Shown piece by piece: positions 45,759-54,170 of a stretch of 64,000 nt of DNA (its first letter is position 1; each line of letters opens with the position of its first letter). Under the pieces are notes generated by a model. It did no database searches. It was not told the origin of the DNA and was given only the letters and a program-made list of their open reading frames with translations. This stretch comes from CALEMW01 sp035447065 (lineage in GTDB: Bacteria; Krumholzibacteriota; Krumholzibacteriia; LZORAL124-64-63). The stretch spans positions 1 through 64,000 of the forward strand of contig DAOTGJ010000009.1 of NCBI GenBank assembly GCA_035447065.1, written 5' to 3'. A program made the position numbers and the translations under genes.

Positions 45759-46769
45759 ATGAACCGGGACGTGGAGACGGGCCACCGCCCGACGATCGTC
45801 GTGGCCGTGGACGCCATGGGCGGCGACCACGGGCCCGCCGTCGTCGTGCCCGGCGTCCTGGACGCCCTGGCCGACCGCACCGACCTCCAGGTCCGTCTCT
45901 ACGGCCTGCCCGATCCCGTCGCCGCAGCCCTGGGCGACGCCGCCGGCGATCCCCGCGTGACCATCGTTCCCTGCCTCGAGGACATCGAGATGGGGGAGGC
46001 GCCCGCCGCGGCCATCCGCAACCGACCCGACAGCCCCATCGTCCGCGCCATGCGCGACCACCGCGCCGGCGAGGTCCAGGCCGTGGTCAGCGCCGGCAGC
46101 ACCGGCGCCATGGTGGCCGGCAGCCTCATGCTGCTCGGCCGTCTGGACGGCGTGGACCGTCCGGCCATCGCCACGGTGGTGCCCACCCTGGAGGGCCACT
46201 TCCTGCTGCTGGACGCCGGCGCCAACGTGCAGTGCTGCCCGGAGCACCTCCACTGCTTCGCCCGCATGGGCCGCCTCTTCGGCGCCGAGCTCCTGCAGCT
46301 CGAGGCGCCGCGCGTCGGCCTGCTCAACATCGGCGAGGAGCCCAGCAAGGGCACCGAGCTCTGCGTGGCGGCCCACCAGCTCATGAGCGCGGATCCGGAC
46401 CTGGGCTTCGTGGGCAACGTGGAGAGCCGCAACCTCCTGCTCGGCGCGGCCGACGTGGTGGTCACCGACGGCTTCACCGGCAACATGGTCCTCAAGCTCA
46501 TCGAGGGCTTCGGCGGCTTCCTGCAGCGCGCGGCGCGCAAGCTGGCGGCCGGCGGCGCCGCGGGCGGCGGCGGCCTGCGCGATCTGCTCGGGCACATGGA
46601 CTACGAGGAGTACGGCGGCGCCATGCTCCTGGGCGTGCGCGGCACGCCCATCATCGCCCACGGCACCAGCAGCAGCCGCGCCATCGCCAACGCGGTGCGC
46701 GTGGGCGCCCGCCTGGCGGCGCGCGGCGTGCCGGACCGGCTGGCGGCCGCGGTGGCCCCGCATCCCTGA
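45759..46769 (+). CDS. plsX: Phosphate acyltransferase PlsX
   Basis: A 336-aa enzyme that makes acyl-phosphate from acyl-ACP for phospholipid synthesis. VAVDAMGGDHGP, SAGSTGAMVAGSL, LLDAGANVQC, LLNIGEEPSKG and TDGFTGNMVLKL are the family motifs. The first ten residues before TIVVAVDAMGG are an extension. GGAGGTCGGAGC lies before the ATG. It stands in the fatty-acid operon after rpmF. Confidence 0.95.
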   Translation: MNRDVETGHRPTIVVAVDAMGGDHGPAVVVPGVLDALADRTDLQVRLYGLPDPVAAALGDAAGDPRVTIVPCLEDIEMGEAPAAAIRNRPDSPIVRAMRDHRAGEVQAVVSAGSTGAMVAGSLMLLGRLDGVDRPAIATVVPTLEGHFLLLDAGANVQCCPEHLHCFARMGRLFGAELLQLEAPRVGLLNIGEEPSKGTELCVAAHQLMSADPDLGFVGNVESRNLLLGAADVVVTDGFTGNMVLKLIEGFGGFLQRAARKLAAGGAAGGGGLRDLLGHMDYEEYGGAMLLGVRGTPIIAHGTSSSRAIANAVRVGARLAARGVPDRLAAAVAPHP

Positions 46770-46798
46770 CCCGCTCCCCGGACGCACGGAGGCTCCCA

Positions 46799-47752
46799 GT
46801 GATCCAGGTCCCCATGATCTTCCCCGGCCAGGCCTCCCAGAGCGTGGGCATGGCCGCCGACCTCATGACCGGCTCCGGGCCCGGCGCCACCTTCCTGGCC
46901 CAGGTGGACGGCCTGCTGGATCTCGGCCTCACGGCCCTGATGACCGACGGCCCCGCCGAGACCCTCACCGAGACGTGGTACGCCCAGCCCGCCATCCTGG
47001 CCCACTCCGTGGCCGTGGCCCTGGAGCTGCGCGCGCGCGGCGTGACGCCGTCGGTGGTGGCCGGCCATTCGTTGGGCGAGTTCTCCGCCGCCGTGGCCGC
47101 GGGGGCCCTGGCCCCCGCCGACGGGCTGCGCCTGGTGCGCCGTCGCGGCGAGCTCATGTTCGCCGCGGGGGAGAAGGCCCCGGGCACCATGGCCGCCATC
47201 ATGGGCCTGGACGCCGACGCCGTGCGCCGCGTCTGCGAGGCCACCGCCGCCGAGCACGGCGTCGTGGTCCTGGCCAACCACAACTCGAGCAACCAGATCG
47301 CCATCTCCGGCGCGCCCGACGCCGTCGCCGCCGCCTGCGAGGCCCTCAAGGCGGCCGGGGCCCGCCGCGCCGTCATGCTCAACGTGAGCGGCGCCTTCCA
47401 CTCGCCCCTGCTGGACGATGCGGCCCGCGAGTTCGCGGCCCACCTGCAGGCGGTGGAGGTGGCGGATCCCGCGTGTCCCCTCGTGGCCAACGTGAGCGCC
47501 GCGCCGGTGACCGACGCCGCCACGCTGCGCGCCGGCTTCGCCGCCCAGCTCACCTCGCCCGTGCGCTGGCACGAGATCATGGGCGTGCTCTGCGCGGGAC
47601 CGGACGGGCCGCCGCCGCTGGTCCTGGAGGTGGGGCCGGGCAAGGTGCTCGCCAACCTGGCCAAGCGCGAGTTCCCGGACACGGAGTTCCTGTCGGTGGG
47701 CACCGCCGCGGAGCTGGAGACCGTTCTGGACAAGCTCGCGCAGGCGGGGTAA
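46799..47752 (+). CDS. fabD: Malonyl-CoA:ACP transacylase
   Basis: A 317-aa enzyme that loads malonate on ACP. The nucleophile Ser91 lies in GHSLGEFSAA; IFPGQASQSVGM at the N-terminus and the catalytic His in GAFHSPLL are also visible. The GTG at 46799 has GGAGG 6 bases upstream. A later ATG (46814) would cut the conserved first strand and has no SD. fabH, usually between plsX and fabD, is absent; the two genes are only 29 bases apart. Confidence 0.95.
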   Translation: MIQVPMIFPGQASQSVGMAADLMTGSGPGATFLAQVDGLLDLGLTALMTDGPAETLTETWYAQPAILAHSVAVALELRARGVTPSVVAGHSLGEFSAAVAAGALAPADGLRLVRRRGELMFAAGEKAPGTMAAIMGLDADAVRRVCEATAAEHGVVVLANHNSSNQIAISGAPDAVAAACEALKAAGARRAVMLNVSGAFHSPLLDDAAREFAAHLQAVEVADPACPLVANVSAAPVTDAATLRAGFAAQLTSPVRWHEIMGVLCAGPDGPPPLVLEVGPGKVLANLAKREFPDTEFLSVGTAAELETVLDKLAQAG

Positions 47753-47786
47753 TAATGCGCGCGCCCGCCAGCCCAGGGAGGTCCGC

Positions 47787-48518
47787 ATGAGCAAGGGCAC
47801 CGTCATCGTCACCGGCGCCAGCCGCGGCATCGGCGAGGCCATCGCCCGCCGTCTGGCCGCCGAGGGCTACGATCTGGCCCTGGTCGCCCGCAGCGCCGAA
47901 CGCCTGCAGGCCGTGGCCGATTCCCTGGAGGGGGAGGGCCGCCGCCTGGTCTTCGCCGCCGACGTCAGCGACGCCGGCGCGGCCGGCGAGCTCGTGGCCC
48001 GCATCGCCGATGAGCTGGACCCCATCTACGGCCTGGTCAACAACGCCGGCATCACGCGTGACACCCTGCTGCTGCGCATGAGCGAGGCCCAGTTCCGCGA
48101 GGTCCTGGACGTGAATCTGACCGGGACCTTCCACTTGACCAAGGCCGTGGCCCAACCTATGATGCGCCAGAAGATCGGCCGCATCGTCAACATGTCGTCG
48201 GTGATCGGTCTGACTGGCAACGCCGGACAGGCCAACTACGCCGCCAGCAAGGCCGGCCTCATCGCCTTCACCAAGTCGGTCGCGCGCGAGCTCGGGGGCC
48301 GCAACATCACCGTCAACGCGGTCGCCCCCGGCTTCATCGCCACGGACATGACCGCCGACTTGCCGGAGCAGGTCAAGACCGACATGCTCAAGAGCATCCC
48401 GCTGAAACGCTTCGGAGAGGGCGAGGACATCGCCGGCGCCGTCGCGTTCCTCTTGTCGAAGGACGCCGCGTACATCACCGGCCAGACGCTGGTGGTCGAC
48501 GGCGGCATGGTCACCTGA
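47787..48518 (+). CDS. fabG: 3-oxoacyl-[ACP] reductase
   Basis: A 243-aa short-chain dehydrogenase. NADPH-binding TGASRGIGEAIA, NNAGITRD, catalytic Ser/Tyr/Lys in NMSSVIGL and YAASKAGL, and the C-terminal ITGQTLVVDGGM are all typical of FabG. It reduces beta-ketoacyl-ACP in the elongation cycle. GGGAGG lies 6-7 bases before the ATG. Confidence 0.96.
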   Translation: MSKGTVIVTGASRGIGEAIARRLAAEGYDLALVARSAERLQAVADSLEGEGRRLVFAADVSDAGAAGELVARIADELDPIYGLVNNAGITRDTLLLRMSEAQFREVLDVNLTGTFHLTKAVAQPMMRQKIGRIVNMSSVIGLTGNAGQANYAASKAGLIAFTKSVARELGGRNITVNAVAPGFIATDMTADLPEQVKTDMLKSIPLKRFGEGEDIAGAVAFLLSKDAAYITGQTLVVDGGMVT

Positions 48519-48545
48519 AACACTCTGTAGGAGGACGTGTCAGAG

Positions 48546-48782
48546 ATGAGCTCCATTCAGGAAAAGGTCTACGAGATCATCGAGCGGAAGCTGTCCGTGA
48601 ACCCGGAGCAGATCACCCCGGAGGCCTCGTTCACCGATGATCTGGGCGCCGATTCCCTCGACACCGTCGAGCTGGTGATGGATCTGGAAGAGGTGTTCAA
48701 CATCACGATCCCCGAGGAGGATCAGGAGAAGCTGCGCACCGTCCAGGACGCCATCGACTACCTGGAGCAGCACCTCGACTAG
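48546..48782 (+). CDS. acpP: Acyl carrier protein
   Basis: A 78-aa acidic protein with the phosphopantetheine attachment site Ser37 in DLGADSLDTVEL. The ATG at 48546 (MSSIQEKVYEIIERKL) gives the standard N-terminus; a GTG three codons upstream lies only two bases from the SD AGGAGG and is unlikely. A stem-loop follows between acpP and fabF. Confidence 0.97.
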   Translation: MSSIQEKVYEIIERKLSVNPEQITPEASFTDDLGADSLDTVELVMDLEEVFNITIPEEDQEKLRTVQDAIDYLEQHLD

Positions 48783-48831
48783 GTCCGCCCGCCGGCCCTT
48801 GCGACGCTGCGAAGCTTAGTGGATTCCACGA

Positions 48832-48863
48832 CCCCGGTCCTGGCCTTCTGGTCCGGACCGGGG
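48832..48863 (+). terminator. Stem-loop between acpP and fabF
   Basis: CCCCGGTCC (48832-48840) pairs with GGACCGGGG (48855-48863) over a 14-base loop; CCGATTTCATT follows. It may partly terminate or stabilise the acpP message, which is needed in excess of fabF. Confidence 0.45.
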
Positions 48864-48903
48864 CCGATTTCATTGGAGGAGCGTGCTCCTCGAGGAGGAT
48901 ACG

Positions 48904-50145
48904 ATGGCCATGGAACGCCGTAGGGTCGCCGTCACCGGCATCGGCATGATCACCGCCGTGGGTCTGGACCGCGAGAGCACCTGGAACGCCCTGAAGGATG
49001 GTCGCGGCGGCATCGCGCCCATCACCGCCTTCGACACCACGGAGTACAAGGTCGCCTTCGCCGGCGAGGCGAAGGGCTTCGATCCCAACACGCGCATGGA
49101 TCCCAAGGACGCCCGCAAGGCCGACCGCTACGCCCAGTTCGCGGTCTGCGCCGCGGCCGAGGCCATGGACCAGGCCCAGCCCGGCGACGTGGACCCGGTT
49201 CGCGCCGGCGTCATCATCGGCTCGGGCATCGGCGGCATGCTCACCTTCGAGGAGCAGCACTCCAAGCTCGTGGAGCGCGGCCCCTCGCGCGTCTCGCCCA
49301 TGTTCATCCCCATGATGATCGCGGACATGGCCGCGGGTCTCGTCTCCATCCGCTACGGCTACCGCGGCCCCAACTTCGCCACCGTGTCGGCCTGCGCCTC
49401 CGGCGGCCACGCCATCGCCGCGGCCTTCGAGCAGATCGCCATGGGCAACGCCGACGTCATGATCACCGGCGGCAGCGAGGCCTGCGTGTGCCCCATGGCC
49501 ATGGCCGGCTTCGCCAGCATGAAGGCCCTGTCGTCCCGCAACGACGATCCCGCCACCGCCAGCCGCCCCTTCGACGCCGAGCGCGACGGGTTCGTGCTGG
49601 GCGAGGGCGCCGGCATCCTGGTCCTGGAGGAGTGGGAGCGCGCCGTGGCCCGCGGCGCCGACATCCTGGGCGAGGTGGCCGGCGTGGGCATGACCGCCGA
49701 CGCCTTCCACATGACCCAGCCCGACAACGACGGCAACGGCTCCCGCGAGGCCATGCGCCTGGCGGTGGCCTCGGCCGGCCTCGCGCTGGACGACATCGGC
49801 TACATCAACGCCCACGGCACCAGCACGCCGTTCAACGACAAGATCGAGACCAAGGCCATCCGCGACCTCTTCGGCGCCCACGCCCAGAAGCTCGCCGTCA
49901 GCTCCACCAAGTCCATGACCGGCCACACCCTGGGCGCGGCCGGCGGCGTGGAGGCGGCCATCACGGTGCTGGCGCTGCGCGACGGCCTGCTGCCGCCCAC
50001 CATGAACTACGCCAACCCCGATCCCGAGTGCGACCTCTTCTACTGCCCCAACGAGGCCGTGCCGCGCAAGGTCGACGCCGCCCTGTCCACGTCCCTCGGC
50101 TTCGGCGGCCACAACATCTCGATCTGCGTCCGCGCGGCGCGCTGA
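48904..50145 (+). CDS. fabF: 3-oxoacyl-[ACP] synthase II
   Basis: A 413-aa condensing enzyme. Active-site Cys164 in SACASGGHAI, His residues in NAHGTSTPFND and STKSMTGHTLGAAGGVEA complete the Cys-His-His triad of KAS II. The ATG at 48904 has GAGGAGG 5 bases upstream; a longer ORF from 48883 starts within the hairpin-SD region. It elongates acyl-ACP; with no fabH nearby, chain initiation must rely on a gene elsewhere. Confidence 0.96.
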   Translation: MAMERRRVAVTGIGMITAVGLDRESTWNALKDGRGGIAPITAFDTTEYKVAFAGEAKGFDPNTRMDPKDARKADRYAQFAVCAAAEAMDQAQPGDVDPVRAGVIIGSGIGGMLTFEEQHSKLVERGPSRVSPMFIPMMIADMAAGLVSIRYGYRGPNFATVSACASGGHAIAAAFEQIAMGNADVMITGGSEACVCPMAMAGFASMKALSSRNDDPATASRPFDAERDGFVLGEGAGILVLEEWERAVARGADILGEVAGVGMTADAFHMTQPDNDGNGSREAMRLAVASAGLALDDIGYINAHGTSTPFNDKIETKAIRDLFGAHAQKLAVSSTKSMTGHTLGAAGGVEAAITVLALRDGLLPPTMNYANPDPECDLFYCPNEAVPRKVDAALSTSLGFGGHNISICVRAAR

Positions 50146-50152
50146 CCCCGCC

Positions 50153-50989
50153 GTGGGACTGCGCGACGTCCTCCAGCGCTGGCTGGGCCATCCCCGGGAC
50201 TCCGGTCCCGGGGATGACGCGTCCGCGGCCCCGCCCGACGGCGTCTCCCGCCGCCTGCTGCCCACCCTGGCCGCCGTGGAGTCGGCGGTGGGCTACACCT
50301 TCCGCGACCGCACCCTGCTGCACCGCGCCCTGGTCCACCGCTCCCACGCCCACGCCGCCGGCCTGGACCGCCATGAGAGCAACGAGCGTCTGGAGTTCCT
50401 GGGCGACTCCATCCTCGGCCTCGTGGTCAGCGAGGACCTCTACCGTCGCCATGGCGAACGCGAGGAGGGGGACCTCACCAAGATGAAGGCGCGCCTGGTC
50501 TGCGGCGCCACCCTGGGCCGGGTGGCGCGGGATCTGGGCCTGGGCGATCATGTGCTGATGAGCAAGGGCGAGGAGGCCACCGGAGGCCGCGCCCGCGCGA
50601 GCATCCTGGCCGATGTGGTGGAGGCCATCCTCGGCGCCATCTACCTGGACGGCGGCCACGATGCGGCCCAGGCCGCGGTGCGCCGCTGGATCCTGGACCG
50701 TGCCGATCTCCAGCCCACCGACGCGCGTCTCGGAAACAACAAGAGCCGCCTCCAGGAGGTGGTGCAGGCCCGCATGAAGTCGCCGCCCCAGTACCGCGTG
50801 CTCTCGGTCACGGGCCCCGACCACGAACGCGGCTTCCACGTGGAGGTCCGCGTCGCCGGACAGTCCCTGGGCGAAGGCCGGGGACCCAGCAAGAAGGCCG
50901 CCGAACAGAAGGCCGCCGGTCAGGCCCTGGAGCGCCTGGAGTCGGACTCCGCGCTGTTCGGCCCCACGGAGGAGACCACCGATGCCTGA
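50153..50989 (+). CDS. rnc: Ribonuclease III
   Basis: A 278-aa endonuclease for double-stranded RNA. The signature NERLEFLGDSILGLVVSEDLY is at about residues 74-94, the second metal-binding region ADVVEAILGAIYLDGG follows, and a C-terminal dsRNA-binding domain (NKSRLQEVVQARM, GRGPSKKAAEQKAAGQAL) ends the protein. The first 40 residues are an extension compared with E. coli (226 aa) and its coding sequence contains a perfect 12-bp hairpin. GTG start 7 bases after fabF. Overlaps the TPR gene by 8 bases. Confidence 0.95.
   Translation: MGLRDVLQRWLGHPRDSGPGDDASAAPPDGVSRRLLPTLAAVESAVGYTFRDRTLLHRALVHRSHAHAAGLDRHESNERLEFLGDSILGLVVSEDLYRRHGEREEGDLTKMKARLVCGATLGRVARDLGLGDHVLMSKGEEATGGRARASILADVVEAILGAIYLDGGHDAAQAAVRRWILDRADLQPTDARLGNNKSRLQEVVQARMKSPPQYRVLSVTGPDHERGFHVEVRVAGQSLGEGRGPSKKAAEQKAAGQALERLESDSALFGPTEETTDA
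50189..50216 (+). promoter_or_regulatory. Perfect 12-bp hairpin inside the 5' coding region of rnc
   Basis: CATCCCCGGGAC (50189-50200), loop TCCG, GTCCCGGGGATG (50205-50216). It starts 36 bases after the rnc start codon. Its position suggests an autoregulatory RNase III target, as known for the rnc leader of E. coli. Confidence 0.45.
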
Positions 50990-52760
50990 CGCCCCCACGC
51001 TGCGCGGAATCGTCCTCGCGCTCCTGCTCGGCCTGGCCGCGGGCCCGGCCGCGGCCGTGCGCGACGTGCCCGTGGTTCCCGACTCCTCCCGCATCCGCTT
51101 CTCCGCCCCCGAGCGCCACTTCGGCTCCGCCACGAGCTGGATGGTGGGCGCCACGCTTCTGGACCAGGGCGATCTGTCGGGCGCGCTGCCCTATCTCATG
51201 CAGGCCTGGCGCATGAGCCCGGGTGAGAAGGACCTGGGCCTGGTCTGCCGCGACGTGCTCTTCGAGCTCGGCTTCGGCGCCGACGCCCTGGACGTCTCCC
51301 GCCGCCTGGTGCTGGACCACGGCGACGACCCGACGGACGGTCCCGCCATCCGCGAACGCCATGCCGCCATCCTGGCCACCATGGAGCGCTACGACGAGGC
51401 CCTGCAGACCCTGCTCGACCTGCGGGCCGCCCATCCCGACAGCCTGGGATACCTGCGCCTGGAGGCCGAGGTCCAGGCGCGTGCCGGCCACGACGCTGCG
51501 GCCGAGCGCCTCTTCCGCGAGCTCAGCGACCGGGACCCGGACCAGGCCGCCCAGCTCACCGCCACCCGCGCCGGCCTGGCCGTGCGCCGCGGCGACGTGG
51601 ACGGCGCCCGCAGGCTCTGGCGCGACGCCCTGGCCCGTTGGCCCGAGGACGCGGCCCTCTTCGGGGCCTGGCTGCGCTTCGCCCTGGACCAGGGCTGGGA
51701 CGCGGAGGCGCTGGATTCGGCGGCGCACGCCACGTCGCCCGGCCCCCATCCCGGTCTCACCTGGCTGACCATGGCCTCCGGCCTCCTGGTGGGCGAGGGG
51801 CGCGAGGCCACCGCCCACGACTGGCTGCTGGCCCGCGCCCGCGCCGGCGAGCTCAGCCCCGACGACACTGTCTTCCTCTGCCGCCTCCTGGCCGCCCGCG
51901 AGGACGACGCCACCGGTCTGCAGGTCCTCGACGCCGCGGTGGACCGCTGGCCCGACCACGGCCGGCTGCACATGTTCCGCGCCGAGTTCCTCATCGCCGC
52001 CGACCGCGACGAGGAGGCCGTCCGCGACGCGCGCCGCGCCGCCCAGCTCGCACCCGACGACGCCGACATCCTCTTCTCCCTGCTCGCCGTCCTGAGCCGA
52101 GCCCATCCCGAGGCCTTCCGACCGGCGCCACGCACCGAACTGGGGGAGAGGATCCGCGGCGAGCTCCTGGATCTGGCCCGTCGTCTGGACGCCTTCGACC
52201 TGAGCCTGCCCGCCTCGTCCCACATGATCCTGGGCGGCACCTACGAGGCCCTCGCCCAGTACGGCGAGGCGGAACGCCATTTCCTGGCCGCCGCCGAAGA
52301 CGACGCCATGGCGCGCGACGCCCTGCTCAGCCTGTCGTTCGTCTACGAGCAGCAGGGGAGGGACCTGGACCTCCTCGGCGTCCTGGAGCGCGCCCATGTC
52401 CTGCAGCCCGACGATCCCGTGGTCCAGAATGCCCTGGGCTATTCCCTCGCCGATCTGAACCGCGATCTGGACCGCGCCGACTCCCTGATCCGCGCGGCCC
52501 TGGCGGCCCAGCCGGACAACCCGGCCTTCCTGGATTCCATGGGCTGGGTCCTCCACCGCCGCGGCGACTCCGCGGCCGCCTTCGACTATCTGGTCCGCGC
52601 CGCCAACGCCCTGCCCGAGGACCCCGTGATCCTGGAGCATCTGGCGCGCGTCCTGGCGGCCATGGGGCAGAGCGATCGTGCGGCGGGCGTGGTGCAGAGG
52701 GCCCTGGCCGCCGGCGCCGATCCCGACGATCTGCGGGACCTGCCCGGAGCCCCCCGATGA
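50982..52760 (+). CDS. Secreted tetratricopeptide-repeat protein
   Basis: A 592-aa protein with a signal peptide (ALLLGLAAGPAAAV). It is made of TPR-like helical pairs, for example GDLSGALPYLMQAWRMSPGEKD near residue 60, ERYDEALQTLLDLRAAHPDS, EEAVRDARRAAQLAPDDAD and, most canonical, the C-terminal DPVVQNALGYSLADLNRD and NPAFLDSMGWVLHRRGD (quoted in parts). Periplasmic TPR proteins act as scaffolds for envelope machines. Overlaps both neighbours by 4-8 bases, so it is part of a run from rnc onward. Specific partner unknown. Confidence 0.88.
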   Translation: MPDAPTLRGIVLALLLGLAAGPAAAVRDVPVVPDSSRIRFSAPERHFGSATSWMVGATLLDQGDLSGALPYLMQAWRMSPGEKDLGLVCRDVLFELGFGADALDVSRRLVLDHGDDPTDGPAIRERHAAILATMERYDEALQTLLDLRAAHPDSLGYLRLEAEVQARAGHDAAAERLFRELSDRDPDQAAQLTATRAGLAVRRGDVDGARRLWRDALARWPEDAALFGAWLRFALDQGWDAEALDSAAHATSPGPHPGLTWLTMASGLLVGEGREATAHDWLLARARAGELSPDDTVFLCRLLAAREDDATGLQVLDAAVDRWPDHGRLHMFRAEFLIAADRDEEAVRDARRAAQLAPDDADILFSLLAVLSRAHPEAFRPAPRTELGERIRGELLDLARRLDAFDLSLPASSHMILGGTYEALAQYGEAERHFLAAAEDDAMARDALLSLSFVYEQQGRDLDLLGVLERAHVLQPDDPVVQNALGYSLADLNRDLDRADSLIRAALAAQPDNPAFLDSMGWVLHRRGDSAAAFDYLVRAANALPEDPVILEHLARVLAAMGQSDRAAGVVQRALAAGADPDDLRDLPGAPR

Positions 52761-53380
52761 GACTCTGGGCCGTCGCCCTCACCGCGACCCTGCTCCTGCT
52801 CCACGGCCATGCTCCCGGCTCCGAGCTCCAGGACCTCGTCTGGAGCGCCGGCCTCTTCGGTCGCGGCATTTCCGGCCAGGCCCTGCTCGTCGCCGTGCCG
52901 GGCGAAGGGTGGCGGGCCGAGGCCGCCGGTTCCGACGCCGTTCGGGACGATCTCCTCCACGCCCGCGGCGACGGCTGGACCCTGGTGGGCGGCCCCGACG
53001 GCCGTGTCTGGGGTGCGCCATGGGGCGAGGCCCTGCGGGAGCTGGACCCGCCTCTGGCCCGCACGCTCACCGCCGCCGCCGCCGCTTTCAGCGAACGGAC
53101 GATCATGCCGGCCAGCGTCGCGTTCCCGGCCGCCGGCGAGCCTCCCGCACCGGACCTCCGCCGCCGGCTCGCGTCGCGTGCGGACGGCCGCGGCGGCCCC
53201 TTCGAGACGATCACCCTGCGCCGCGCCGCCGACCACGCCGGCCTTCGCCTCGCTTCGCGGCGTCGTCCCGGGCTGCTCCGCATCGACCGCATCGCCGCCC
53301 GAGCGGTGCCGGGGGACCCGCGGGATCTGCTCCTGCCGGCCTGGACCCTGGCGGAGCTCCTGGATCCGGCATTTTTTTGA
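52757..53380 (+). CDS. Secreted protein of unknown function
   Basis: A 207-aa protein with a signal peptide (VALTATLLLLHGHAPG). I do not recognise a domain. It starts with ELQDLVWSAGLFGRGISGQALL and ends in LAELLDPAFF. The ATG overlaps the TPR gene stop, so they are coupled and may act together. The last codons (TTT TTT) belong to a T7 run that, with the preceding stem, looks like a terminator. It may be an outer-membrane-assembly or lipoprotein-release factor, such as LolA-like, but no motif proves this. Confidence 0.7.
   Translation: MRLWAVALTATLLLLHGHAPGSELQDLVWSAGLFGRGISGQALLVAVPGEGWRAEAAGSDAVRDDLLHARGDGWTLVGGPDGRVWGAPWGEALRELDPPLARTLTAAAAAFSERTIMPASVAFPAAGEPPAPDLRRRLASRADGRGGPFETITLRRAADHAGLRLASRRRPGLLRIDRIAARAVPGDPRDLLLPAWTLAELLDPAFF
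53334..53378 (+). terminator. Terminator-like hairpin with T7 tract overlapping a gene end
   Basis: TGCCGG (53334-53339) pairs with CCGGCA (53366-53371), with an inner palindrome GGAGCTCC, followed directly by seven T (53372-53378). The T-run is exceptional in this GC-rich DNA. It lies in the last codons of the preceding gene. Confidence 0.5.
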
Positions 53381-53389
53381 AGGTGGGGC

Positions 53390-53417
53390 GGAACTCGCCC
53401 CCGATCCCTCTTGTAAG
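53390..53417 (+). promoter_or_regulatory. Possible ECF-type promoter upstream of the sigma-factor gene
   Basis: GGAACT (53390-53395), 15-base spacer, TTGTAAG (53411-53417). The GGAAC-type -35 box is common for ECF sigma factors, which often transcribe their own gene. The -10 match is weak. Confidence 0.3.
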
Positions 53418-53458
53418 ACCCCTTCTCGCGCCACCCGGCCAGGTGAGGAGGTCCCGAG

Positions 53459-54142
53459 GTGTTCATGACCGACCGCCAGCACGACGCCCCGAGCCCGCGT
53501 CCCGCATCCTACGCGGATCTGCGGGACGAGGATCTCATCGCTCTGGTCCAACAGGGCCAGAAGCGCGCGTATGACGAGCTGGTCCGCCGCTTCAAGGGCC
53601 GGCTCTACAGCTTCATCCTGCGCATGGTGGGCGACCCGGTGGAGGCCGAGGAGCTGGCCCAGGAGACCCTGATCCGGGCCTACATCCACGCCGACAAGTA
53701 CCGGGAGATCGCCAAGTTCTCCACGTGGCTGTTCACCATCGCCACCAACCTGGTCCGCAACCAGGTGCGCAAGCGGAAGCGTCAGCCCTTCATGCTGACC
53801 CTGGATCCGGCGCCTGAGGACGACGACCGCGCACCGCTGGATCCGGCGGATCCGGTGGCCGACCCCACCCGGGACCTGGAAGGGGACGAGCTGGGCCGCC
53901 TCATCGCCGAGGCCACCCGTCAGATCCCCGAGAAGTACCGGATCCCGTTCCTGCTGCGCGAGGTGGAGGAGCTCAGCTACGAGGAGATCCAGCAGGTCAC
54001 CGGGCTGAAGCTCGGAACCGTGCGCAGCCGGATCAACCGCGCGCGCAACCGGTTCCGCGCCAACATCAAACCGCTGCTGAAGAACGAGGCGCTCCTGGAA
54101 GAGCTCGAGCGCCTGGAAGCCCGCATGGACGCCGACGACTGA
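53459..54142 (+). CDS. ECF-type RNA polymerase sigma factor
   Basis: A protein of 227 aa (GTG 53459) or 225 aa (ATG 53465). Region 2 (YDELVRRFKGRLYSFILRMV, AEELAQETLIRAYIHADKY) and region 4 (IPEKYRIPFLLREVEELSYEEIQQVTGLKLGTVRSRINRARNRF, cited in parts) are complete, joined by an acidic linker. Regions 1 and 3 are absent, as expected for the ECF group. The downstream gene is a zinc-finger anti-sigma factor, so activity is probably controlled by an envelope or redox signal. The SD GGAGG fits the GTG best. Confidence 0.93.
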   Translation: MFMTDRQHDAPSPRPASYADLRDEDLIALVQQGQKRAYDELVRRFKGRLYSFILRMVGDPVEAEELAQETLIRAYIHADKYREIAKFSTWLFTIATNLVRNQVRKRKRQPFMLTLDPAPEDDDRAPLDPADPVADPTRDLEGDELGRLIAEATRQIPEKYRIPFLLREVEELSYEEIQQVTGLKLGTVRSRINRARNRFRANIKPLLKNEALLEELERLEARMDADD

Positions 54143-54170
54143 CGCGGGGAACGACCCCAGGAGGAGCACG

